NCBI RefSeq assembly: GCF_002148795.1
Contig: NZ_MPOB01000005.1
Span: 301,023 to 365,022 of the forward strand
DNA: 64,000 nt
Origin: Oceanibaculum nanhaiense
GTDB taxonomy: Bacteria; Pseudomonadota; Alphaproteobacteria; Oceanibaculales; Oceanibaculaceae
Reading direction: 5' to 3'
A program made the translations under genes and the position numbers. This document shows positions 26,954 to 34,639 of the stretch, piece after piece. A model generated the notes under the pieces. That model searched no databases and was not told the origin of the DNA. It worked only from the letters and a program-made list of their open reading frames with translations. Each line of letters opens with the position of its first letter. Positions within the stretch are counted from its first letter, which is position 1.

Positions 26954-27967
26954 TCACCCCACGCCGGCCTGCAGCAGGTCGTGGATATGCACGAAGCCCT
27001 GCGGCTTGCCATCCTCGCCGACCACGAACAGGCCGGTGATGCGGCGCTCGTTCATGATCGCCAACGCCTCGGCGGCCAGCGCGTCCGGGCGGATCGTCTT
27101 GGGGTCGCGGGTCATGACCGCGCCCGCCGTCTCGCTCAGCAGGGTGGGGGCCATATGGCGGCGCAGATCGCCGTCGGTGATGATACCGGCCAGCCGGCCC
27201 GCCGCATCGACGATGCCGGCGCAGCCGGTGCCATGTTCGCTGATGCCCAGCAGCACGTCCGACATCGGCGCGTCGGGGCCGCTCAGCGGCAGCCGGTCGA
27301 GCCCACGCATCATCGCCTTCACCTTCAGCAGCTGCTTGCCCAGCTTGCCGCCCGGATGGAACACCTGGAAATCGGCGGCGGTGAAGCTCTTGCGCTGCAG
27401 CAGCGTGACCGCCAGCGCGTCGCCCAGCGCCAGCATCAGCGTGGTCGAGGTGGTGGGGGCGAGGCCCATCGGGCAGGCCTCCGGGCAGGCCGGCAGCACC
27501 AGCGCCGCATCGGACGCCTCGGCCAGCGAGCTGCCGGCGCGCTCGGTCACGCCGATCAGCGGAATCCGGAAGCGCGCGGCATAGTGCAGAATATCGGCCA
27601 GTTCCGTGGTGTCGCCGGATTTGGAGAAGGCAATCACCGCATCCTCGGTGCCGATCATGCCAAGGTCGCCGTGGCTCGCCTCGCCGGGATGGATGTAGTA
27701 GGCGGTGGTGCCGGTCGAGGCCAGGGTCGCCGCCAGCTTGCGCGCGATATGGCCGGATTTGCCCATGCCGGTGACGATCACCCGGCCCTTGACGCCGGCC
27801 AGCAGGTCGGCAGCCTTGCAGAAGGCGCTGCCGAACGGTCCGTCGAGCTGCCGCGCCAGCGTCTCCAGCGCCTGCGATTCGATCTCCAGCACGCGCCTGG
27901 CGTGGGCGATGTCCTCGGCATGGAGATCCGTGGGCGCGGCGGTGGTATCGGCGGTCTTCATGGGCAT
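26954..27967 (-). CDS. kdsD: Arabinose-5-phosphate isomerase (KpsF/GutQ/KdsD family)
   Basis: Interconverts ribulose-5-phosphate and arabinose-5-phosphate, the precursor of Kdo for LPS or capsule. It has 337 aa. The SIS domain lies at about residues 50-190 (GMGKSGHIARKLAATLAS; SKSGDTTELADIL; HPGEASHGDLGMI). Two CBS domains follow at about 215-330 (APMSDVLLGISEHGTGCAGIV... region). Catalytic His residues typical of the family are present near ASHGDLG. It is the last gene of the galE-to-kdsD set on this strand and lies 71 bp after the RimK-like gene. In this setting a surface-polysaccharide role is natural. Confidence 0.93.
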   Translation of the reverse strand: MPMKTADTTAAPTDLHAEDIAHARRVLEIESQALETLARQLDGPFGSAFCKAADLLAGVKGRVIVTGMGKSGHIARKLAATLASTGTTAYYIHPGEASHGDLGMIGTEDAVIAFSKSGDTTELADILHYAARFRIPLIGVTERAGSSLAEASDAALVLPACPEACPMGLAPTTSTTLMLALGDALAVTLLQRKSFTAADFQVFHPGGKLGKQLLKVKAMMRGLDRLPLSGPDAPMSDVLLGISEHGTGCAGIVDAAGRLAGIITDGDLRRHMAPTLLSETAGAVMTRDPKTIRPDALAAEALAIMNERRITGLFVVGEDGKPQGFVHIHDLLQAGVG

Positions 27968-28038
27968 GTCCCGATTGCGGTCTGGGATGAGGATGTTGCG
28001 CGACTATATGCGCCTGCCGGCCCACGCGATCAATGGAC

Positions 28039-29499
28039 TCACGCCTCCAGCCGTTTCAGGAACCAGCGCACGAGGCGCTTCCACAGCTCGTCCTTCAGCG
28101 CCGAATCCTCGACGCCGGTATCGAGGTTGGGGTTGTCGTTGATCTCGATGACGAAGACGCCGCGCTCGTTCTGCTTCAGATCGACGCCATAGAGCCCGCT
28201 GCCGATGAGGCGCGCGGCCTTCACCGCGACATCCACCACTTCCGGCGGCGCCTGCTCGATGGCAAAGCTCTTGAAGCCGCCATGGGTCGCCGGCCCGTCG
28301 GCATTGTGCTTCACGATCTGCCAGTGCTTCTTGGCCATCAGATACTGGCACACGAACAGCGGCTCGCCATCCAGTACGCCGACGCGCCAGTCATAGTCGG
28401 TCGGCATGAATTCCTGCGCCAGGATCAGGTCGGATTCCTCCAGCAATTCGCGGCTGATCTTCTTCAGCTCGGCCCGGTCGCCGGCCTTGTGGACGCCACG
28501 GCTGAAGGACCCGTCGGGGATCTTCAGCACCATCGGATAGGCCAGCTCACTCTCCAGCTCCTCCAGGCTCTTCATGGCGTTGACCACCACGGTCTTCGGC
28601 GTCGGCACCTTGTTGGCCTTCAGCAGCTCCGCCAGATAGACCTTGTTGGTGCAGCGCAGGATCGAGGTCGGATCGTCGATCGCCGGCATGCCTTCCAGCT
28701 CCGCCTTCTTGGCGAAGCGGTAGGTGTGGTTCTCGATGGTCGTGGTTTCGCGGATGAACAGCGCGTCATATTCGGCGAGGCGCAGATAGTCCTTCTTCTC
28801 GATCAGCTCGACATCCACGCCCATGCCCTCGGCGACGCGGATCAGCTTCTTCAGCGAGGAGGGATCGGAGGGCGGCAGCTCCTCCTTCGGGTTGTACAGC
28901 ACCGCCATGGTGTATTTCGCCGGCGCGCGGGTCTTCGGCTGGCGCCAGCCGGCGCGGGTGTACTGGTCCAGCGCCCAGTTGAACAGGGTGTGCTGGTCTT
29001 CGTCGAGATCGTCGATGCCGAGCGCGCTGATGCCGGTGATCTTCAGCCATTCGCCATGCCGGACCGTGACTTCCAGCAGCGGGCAGCGGAAGCGGTCGAA
29101 CACATGCCGGGCGAAGGCCTGGAAACGGCTGTCATAGGGATAGCCGAAGGCGATGCGCAGCCGGAAGGATTCGCCGGGCGGGTTGACCAGCCGCTTCACC
29201 CGCCGGTTCAGCTCTTCCTCCAGATCGGCGATCTCGCCGGAATACAGACTGCGCTGGCGCAGCTGCAGGATGGTATCAACCGTCGGCAGCACCCGGTGGC
29301 TGCGCGCCTCGGCCAGCAGCGAGCAGTAATAGCCCTGGGAGAGATAGGCATAGCTGCGCGACAGGTTGATGATCTTGGGGTGCTGCAGCTTCAGGCTCTG
29401 CGGCAGGGCGATATAGTCGCGCGTGCGCAGGATCGCGCGATCCTCCTCCATGCCGGTGAAATCGGCCCGGCGGTCAACGACAATGACCCAGTCGCTCAT
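28039..29499 (-). CDS. RimK family ATP-grasp ligase with RLAN N-terminal domain
   Basis: A 486-aa two-domain protein. Residues 1 to about 170 match the RimK-like ATP-grasp N-terminal (RLAN) domain (MSDWVIVVDRRADF; GYYCSLLAEARSHRVLPTVD). Residues of about 285-480 are an ATP-grasp ligase domain with the Lys/ATP region YPMVLKIPDGSFSRGVHKA and the Mg-binding end FVIEINDNPNLDTGVED. ATP-grasp RimK homologues join amino acids to amines, for example glutamates to ribosomal S6, but this subfamily's substrate is unknown. Its start overlaps the GNAT/C39 gene (ATGA), a pairing I recall as conserved and proposed to make or process a peptide modification. Function is predicted. Confidence 0.9.
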   Translation of the reverse strand: MSDWVIVVDRRADFTGMEEDRAILRTRDYIALPQSLKLQHPKIINLSRSYAYLSQGYYCSLLAEARSHRVLPTVDTILQLRQRSLYSGEIADLEEELNRRVKRLVNPPGESFRLRIAFGYPYDSRFQAFARHVFDRFRCPLLEVTVRHGEWLKITGISALGIDDLDEDQHTLFNWALDQYTRAGWRQPKTRAPAKYTMAVLYNPKEELPPSDPSSLKKLIRVAEGMGVDVELIEKKDYLRLAEYDALFIRETTTIENHTYRFAKKAELEGMPAIDDPTSILRCTNKVYLAELLKANKVPTPKTVVVNAMKSLEELESELAYPMVLKIPDGSFSRGVHKAGDRAELKKISRELLEESDLILAQEFMPTDYDWRVGVLDGEPLFVCQYLMAKKHWQIVKHNADGPATHGGFKSFAIEQAPPEVVDVAVKAARLIGSGLYGVDLKQNERGVFVIEINDNPNLDTGVEDSALKDELWKRLVRWFLKRLEA

Positions 29500-30668
29500 G
29501 AACCCTTTTGCTCCCGTCGCTTCAGCACGATGGCGGCACGCAGATCGTTGCGGCCATACCGCGCCATTGTCTCGAATTCGCGTTTCGGTATCGGCATGTT
29601 GGCCTTATCGGAGATCAAATCCAGATGGTCGGGATCGACCAGCGGATCGTGGGCATAGATGAAACGCTCGTCCTGCGCATGCACCACGATCCAGTGCGGC
29701 ACATTCTCGCGATACATGCGGTAGAGGCTAATCAGAACGATGGGAATGGCGCCCTGTTCCAGCGCCACCGTCATCTCCTCCAGCGTCAGCGCGCGCTGAT
29801 GCACCGCGATGTCGGTTTCCGCCATCTGTTCGGCGAATTCGTCGGAGACCAGCTGGATGACGCGCTTCTTTTCCGCGCTGCGCACGGTGTCCAGGAAGAA
29901 CGGCGCCTCGCTGTTGACATAGAGATCGACCGCGAAGCCGCGCCGGTGCGCCGCCAGCGCGATGCCATAGGGGCCGCAGCCGCCATGGCCCGACGACATG
30001 AAGATCGAGGTCGCCTCGCGCCAGAGCTGCAGTTCCAGGCGCTGTCCCAGCTCGGTCGCCGGCTCCAGCGCCTTCATCGCCATCATCAGGGCGGCGGGGC
30101 CGCAGGTGAAATCCGTGGTCTGGCTGTAATAGGGCACGCGGGTTTCCGGCGGCACCACATAGGGGCGCAGCCGCTTCTGGTAGCGCAGCGCCTCGCTGTG
30201 ATCCTCGTAATAATCGAGATAGCGCCCGAATCGGCGATAGCCCGCCGCCTCGTACAGCCGGGTGGCGGCCCGATTGTCGGGCCGGACCTCAAGGCGCATC
30301 AGCCAGGCATCTTCCTCGATGGCGGCCTGCTCGGCGGCCAGCAGCAGCGCCTGGCCGACACCCTGGCCGCGCGCCGCCGCCGCGACCGCCAGCGAATAAA
30401 TCCGCGCCAGCGAGGTGCCGCGCCGGAACAGCGCCAGCACATAGCCCAGAAGATGGCCGTTCTTGTCCTCCGCCAGCAGGCAGGCGGCATGGGCGCGCGT
30501 CAGCAGGTACTGGAAGTTGCGGCGGGTCAGCCGGTCGGTCTCGAAACTGCGTGTTTCCAGCTCCAGCAACGCGTCGATATCTCCGACCGTCGCCGGGCGG
30601 ATCGCGGGCGAGTCGGGCAATGGGGGCAGGGCACTTGCGGCGGACACGATATCGGTCGGCAACGCCAT
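29496..30668 (-). CDS. GNAT acetyltransferase / C39-like peptidase fusion
   Basis: A 390-aa fusion. Residues 22-165 are a GNAT domain with the acetyl-CoA loop RGQGVGQALL (100-109) and RLYEAAGYRR. Residues 175-385 are a papain-fold C39-like peptidase domain (DUF3335-type) with the likely catalytic Cys189 in DFTCGPAALMMAM and a His in PHWIVVHAQDERFIYAHDP. The C39 fold normally cleaves after double-Gly leaders, but no transporter domain is attached. The 4-bp overlap with the RimK-like ligase gene suggests one pathway: ligate, acylate and trim a peptide or protein tail. No obvious ribosome binding site precedes the start; an AT-rich stretch at 30677-30695 may be an internal promoter. Confidence 0.9.
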   Translation of the reverse strand: MALPTDIVSAASALPPLPDSPAIRPATVGDIDALLELETRSFETDRLTRRNFQYLLTRAHAACLLAEDKNGHLLGYVLALFRRGTSLARIYSLAVAAAARGQGVGQALLLAAEQAAIEEDAWLMRLEVRPDNRAATRLYEAAGYRRFGRYLDYYEDHSEALRYQKRLRPYVVPPETRVPYYSQTTDFTCGPAALMMAMKALEPATELGQRLELQLWREATSIFMSSGHGGCGPYGIALAAHRRGFAVDLYVNSEAPFFLDTVRSAEKKRVIQLVSDEFAEQMAETDIAVHQRALTLEEMTVALEQGAIPIVLISLYRMYRENVPHWIVVHAQDERFIYAHDPLVDPDHLDLISDKANMPIPKREFETMARYGRNDLRAAIVLKRREQKGS

Positions 30669-30692
30669 TAGATTGCAGGAATATTTCTATAT

Positions 30693-32378
30693 TTAGTTGG
30701 ATTGCCGGGCCGCGTCCAGTTCAACCGGGGCCGTCCTGTCCTGCGCGATCCGCCGGTCGTCCAGCGGGCTGAAGGAGTCCACCAGAAAATCGCGGAATGC
30801 CGCCATCGGCCGGCGCGGCGCGGCGGGGTCGGGGATCATGCCCGGACGGAAGTCCCAGTCGAGGAAGGGGCGCAGCAGGGCGGGATCGCCGCTCAGCACA
30901 TGCACCGGCACGGCGCGGGAGCCGGTATCGCCGGCGATGAAGCCGGGCGGCTGGTGGTCGCCCAGCAGGATCAGCAGCGTGCGGTCATCGGCATGGCGTG
31001 CGGCATAGGCTTGCAGTACGGCCAGCGCCCGGTCCAGTGCCACCGCATAGGCCAGGCGGATGCGGCCGGTATCCTGCCAGAGCGCCTCCGGGTCGCCGCC
31101 CTCCCGGGGCAGATCTCGGAACAGCGATCCGTCGCCCAGCCGCTCCCAGTCCTCGACCAGCGGCGCCAGCGGCGTGAAGGGGGCGTGGCTGTCGATCAGC
31201 GAGAATTTGGCGAAGACCGGCGGGCGCCCGCCCGGCGGCAGGCGGCGCTCATCCTGCTCGAAACGATGCAGCGTGTACTGGTCCGGCATGGTCTTCCAGC
31301 CATAGGCCGGGCCTGCATAGCCCATCTCGCCGGCGGTCAGTGTCGCGTCGAAGCCGAAGAAGCCGCCGGCCGGCCAGGGCCGGGTGATGGCGGGCTCATA
31401 GGCGATGGTGCGGTAGCCGGCCTTCGCGAAATAGCGTTCCAGCGTGCGGCGGTTTCCGGTGGTCAGCAAATCGTAGCGCTGCTGGCTGTCGATGGTGAGG
31501 CCGGACAGGACCGAGGCATGGGCCAGCCAGGACTGGCCGCCCGCCATCGGCGCCACCAGCCAGCCCGACACCGCCTGCAGGCCGGCGGCCTCCGCCGTCG
31601 CGGCGAAACGCTCCAGCCGGGCCGTGATGCGCGGAGCGTAGAGCGGGTTGGTGAGCGCGCTTTCGCCATAGGATTCGACAAAACCCAGCAGCACGTCCGC
31701 GCCCTTCAGCCCGGCCAGCAGCCGGTTGCGGGGGATATCCTGCAAACTGTCCTCGGCCTCGGCGGCGCGGAAGGCAGGTTCGCTCGTCTGCAGCTCGCGG
31801 TATTGCGTCCATTGGCTGACAAGCGCCACGCCGGCGCTGGTCGAGGCCGGCCAGTAGGTGCCGAAATAGTCGGGACGTTCGCGTTGCAATGTCTGCACGG
31901 TGACGCCGGTCAGTGCCAGCAGCAGCGCCACGGCCTTCACGCCGGGATGCCGGCCCAGACGCTGTACCGACCGCGCCGCCCGCAGGACAAGCCCATAGGC
32001 AGCCACCGGCAGCAGAAAGAGGCCCAGCAACGCCGCCAGCCCGCCCCACAGGCCGAAGCTGCCGATGGCGAGGTCATGCAGCGCGCGGATCAGCGGCAGG
32101 TCGAGGGCCAGATTCAGGGGCCGGTTCAGTGCCAGCCGGACCATCAGGTCGCCCAGTGCCAGCACGGTAACCAGCGCCGCCAGCGCTGCTGCCAGATGCC
32201 GCGCCCGCTTTCCGCGCAGCGCCGGCACCAGCGCAAGGGCCGCCAGCACCGCCAGCGCTTCGACCGAGAAAGCGACCAGATGCGTCGGCCAGTAGGTAGG
32301 CATGCGGAACGGCAGCGCCACCAGCCAGGAAAGGCCGAGGGCGAGCAGCAGGTAGGACAGAACGGGCATCAGGGGCAT
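30693..32378 (-). CDS. Sulfatase-fold membrane transferase/hydrolase (LtaS/MdoB-like)
   Basis: A 561-aa protein with about four or five N-terminal transmembrane helices (residues 1 to 170) and a periplasmic alkaline-phosphatase/sulfatase fold. The metal site is suggested by FVESYGESAL, the likely nucleophile by Ser in GGQSWLAHAS (about residue 280) and the C-terminal metal ligands by LLGDHQPPG. This layout resembles enzymes that transfer phosphoglycerol or phosphoethanolamine to envelope glycans, or that remove them. It follows galE by 24 bp and precedes the GNAT/C39 gene by 24 bp, so it is likely an envelope-glycan decoration enzyme. The donor and acceptor are unknown. A Met at codon 4 is an alternative start. 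Confidence 0.82.
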   Translation of the reverse strand: MPLMPVLSYLLLALGLSWLVALPFRMPTYWPTHLVAFSVEALAVLAALALVPALRGKRARHLAAALAALVTVLALGDLMVRLALNRPLNLALDLPLIRALHDLAIGSFGLWGGLAALLGLFLLPVAAYGLVLRAARSVQRLGRHPGVKAVALLLALTGVTVQTLQRERPDYFGTYWPASTSAGVALVSQWTQYRELQTSEPAFRAAEAEDSLQDIPRNRLLAGLKGADVLLGFVESYGESALTNPLYAPRITARLERFAATAEAAGLQAVSGWLVAPMAGGQSWLAHASVLSGLTIDSQQRYDLLTTGNRRTLERYFAKAGYRTIAYEPAITRPWPAGGFFGFDATLTAGEMGYAGPAYGWKTMPDQYTLHRFEQDERRLPPGGRPPVFAKFSLIDSHAPFTPLAPLVEDWERLGDGSLFRDLPREGGDPEALWQDTGRIRLAYAVALDRALAVLQAYAARHADDRTLLILLGDHQPPGFIAGDTGSRAVPVHVLSGDPALLRPFLDWDFRPGMIPDPAAPRRPMAAFRDFLVDSFSPLDDRRIAQDRTAPVELDAARQSN

Positions 32379-32402
32379 GGCGGACCGGCTTTGGCGGAAG
32401 TC

Positions 32403-33401
32403 TCAGCCGGGGCGTTTGCGCTCCCACGCCCAGGCATGCTCGACGATGGTATCTAGGTCGCTCATCGTTGGTTCCCAGTTGAGCACGCGCTTTGCCTTGG
32501 CGATATCGGCGACCAGCCGGGCCGGGTCGCCCGGCCGGCGCGGACCGTGACGGACCGGCAGTGCCTTGCCGGTGACCCGCTCCACGGTTTGCAGCACCTG
32601 CAGTACGGAACGGCCCTCGCCGCCGCCCAGATTGAAGGCGCCCGACTCGCCGCCGTCGCGCAGATGCTCCAGCGCCAGCATGTGCGCCCGGCACAGATCC
32701 AGGACATGCACATAGTCGCGGATGCAGGTGCCGTCCGGCGTGTCGTAATCGCTGCCGTTCACCACCATCTCCGCGCGCTTGCCGAGTGCCGTGTGCAGCG
32801 CCAGCGGGATCAGATGGGTTTCCGGTTCATGCCGCTCGCCCAGCCGTGCCCCGGGATCGGCCCCGGCGGCGTTGAAATAGCGCAAGGCCGCCCAGCGCAG
32901 CCCGTGGCTGTCGGCGCGCGCTGCCAGCGCCTGCTCGACCAGCAGCTTCGATTCGCCATACGGGTTGATCGGCTTTGTGGGGTGATCCTCCGGGATTGGT
33001 ATGGTTTCCGGCTCGCCATAGATCGCGGCGGTGGAGGAGAACACCAGCGGCGGCGGCACATCCCGCGCGGTCAGCACATCGAGGAACACCAGCGTGCGCC
33101 GGTGATTATTCTCCAGATAGCGCTCCGGTTCGCGCACCGACTGGCCGGCCTCAATGAGGGCCGCGAAGTGGAGAACGGCATCGGGCCGCCCCTCGTCCAG
33201 CAGCCAGCCGACCAGCGCCGCGTCGCCGATATCGCCGGTGACCAGCCGCGCGCCACTGACCGCGACCGCCTCTTCATGGCCGCTGACGAGATTGTCCAGG
33301 ACCACGACATCATGTCCGGCCTCTGCCAGCATCAGCGCCATCTGGCTGCCGATATAGCCAGCGCCGCCGGCGATCAGGATATGCTGCTTCGTCTTCGCCA
33401 C
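32403..33401 (-). CDS. galE: UDP-glucose 4-epimerase
   Basis: An NAD-dependent extended SDR that interconverts UDP-glucose and UDP-galactose. From the GTG at 33401 the protein has 332 aa. The nucleotide motif is HILIAGGAGYIGSQMAL (GxxGxxG), the active site is SSTAAIYGEP and YGESKLLVEQ (Tyr-x3-Lys with Ser), and FNAAGADP and NLGGGEGRSVLQV are typical of GalE. The GTG is chosen because GGGAG lies 6 bp upstream and the domain begins there; the frame extends to 33452. It is the first gene of a set leading through the sulfatase-fold, GNAT/C39 and RimK-like genes to kdsD. Other UDP-sugar epimerases remain possible. Confidence 0.9.
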   Translation of the reverse strand: MAKTKQHILIAGGAGYIGSQMALMLAEAGHDVVVLDNLVSGHEEAVAVSGARLVTGDIGDAALVGWLLDEGRPDAVLHFAALIEAGQSVREPERYLENNHRRTLVFLDVLTARDVPPPLVFSSTAAIYGEPETIPIPEDHPTKPINPYGESKLLVEQALAARADSHGLRWAALRYFNAAGADPGARLGERHEPETHLIPLALHTALGKRAEMVVNGSDYDTPDGTCIRDYVHVLDLCRAHMLALEHLRDGGESGAFNLGGGEGRSVLQVLQTVERVTGKALPVRHGPRRPGDPARLVADIAKAKRVLNWEPTMSDLDTIVEHAWAWERKRPG

Positions 33402-33541
33402 GGTGGCTCCCGCCTTGTTCTTTTTGGCACTTCCCTTTAGCACAGGGCGCAACCCGGTACCCCTGCCGACTTGACGGGAGGAAGCCGCCGGAACAGTGTG
33501 CCAGTCAAGTTTCGATCAACAAAAAGCAACATAACCGCAAG

Positions 33542-34627
33542 ATGCCTCAAGCTGCCGTCGCCATCATCACGCGGACCAAGGACCGCCCGCTGTTGCTGCG
33601 CCGGGCGGTGGAGAGCGTGCTGGGCCAGACCCATGCCGGCTGGGTGCATGTGATCGTCAATGATGGCGGCGATCCGGCGGCGGTGGAGCAGGTGGTGGCG
33701 CCGCAGGCGACGCGCTATGCCGGGCGGCTGATCCGGGTGGACAATCCGCACTCTCTGGGCATGGAGGCGGCGTCCAACAAGGGTATCGCCGCCAGCGACA
33801 GCCGCTATCTCGTGATCCATGACGATGACGATAGCTGGGAACCTGCCTTCCTGGAAAAGATGACGGCGCTGCTGGAGGCGAGCAAACCGCCGGTCGCCGG
33901 TGCGATCTGCCATAGCGTGCTGGTGCGCGAAGCCATTGAGGGCGAGACGGTCACGGAAACGGCGCGGGAGGATTTCAACACCGACCTGCTTGCCGTCTCG
34001 CTGGCGCAGATGGCGGTGCGCAACCTGTTCCCGCCGATCTCGTTCCTGTTCCAGCGGGCGGCGCTGGACGCCGCCGGTGCTTTCCGCGAGGAGCTGCCGG
34101 TGCTGGGCGACTGGGATTTCAATCTGCGCTTCCTGCGCCATCATGAGATTGCCGTGCTGCCAGAGAAGCTCGCCTTCTGGCACCACCGCATCGCTGCCGG
34201 GGGCGCTGACTATGCCAACAGCAGCATGGAGGACGGCGCCGCGCGCCATGCCCGCCACGATACCTTGATCCGCAACGAATTGCTGCGTGCCGATATGGAG
34301 GCCGGGCGGGTGGATATCGGCTTCCTCGCCAACTTCGCGGCGGCCTCGCGCGATATCGTGCCGGGGCATCTGCTGGAGGAACGCCTGCCACCCCCGGCGC
34401 GGGCCACGCTGGACGGGCTGCGCGACGATCTGCGCCTGACCGGTGACAGGCTGCGTCAGGCCGAGGCGGAAATTACGCAGCTGCGCGCCGCGCATGCCGA
34501 TCAGCAGGGCGTGATCGCCGGCCTGAACCGGCAGATCGAGACGATGTACCGCTCGACCAGCTGGCAGGTGACGGCGCCGCTGCGCTTCGCCAGGCGCCTG
34601 GCGAAGCGCCTGACCGGCAGGAGCTAG
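33542..34627 (+). CDS. Glycosyltransferase family 2 protein with C-terminal coiled coil
   Basis: A 361-aa GT-A enzyme. The GT2 start is AAVAIITRTKDRPLLLRRAVESVLGQT, the metal motif region is YLVIHDDDDSWEPAF (DxD near residue 99) and a later GDWDFNLRFL region is acceptor-side. After about residue 280 is a coiled coil (LDGLRDDLRLTGDRLRQAEAE), then YRSTSWQVTAPLRF, a tail seen on many polymer-assembly glycosyltransferases. Donor and acceptor are unknown. It starts a plus-strand set with the two genes that follow (12-bp gap, then a 4-bp overlap) and is divergent from galE across 140 bp. Confidence 0.9.
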   Translation: MPQAAVAIITRTKDRPLLLRRAVESVLGQTHAGWVHVIVNDGGDPAAVEQVVAPQATRYAGRLIRVDNPHSLGMEAASNKGIAASDSRYLVIHDDDDSWEPAFLEKMTALLEASKPPVAGAICHSVLVREAIEGETVTETAREDFNTDLLAVSLAQMAVRNLFPPISFLFQRAALDAAGAFREELPVLGDWDFNLRFLRHHEIAVLPEKLAFWHHRIAAGGADYANSSMEDGAARHARHDTLIRNELLRADMEAGRVDIGFLANFAAASRDIVPGHLLEERLPPPARATLDGLRDDLRLTGDRLRQAEAEITQLRAAHADQQGVIAGLNRQIETMYRSTSWQVTAPLRFARRLAKRLTGRS

Positions 34628-34639
34628 AGCGCCAGAATC

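Noticed and set aside
30702-32456. Plus-strand frame (584 codons) opposite the sulfatase-fold gene
   Set aside because: Antisense shadow; the minus-strand product has transmembrane helices and metal-site motifs.
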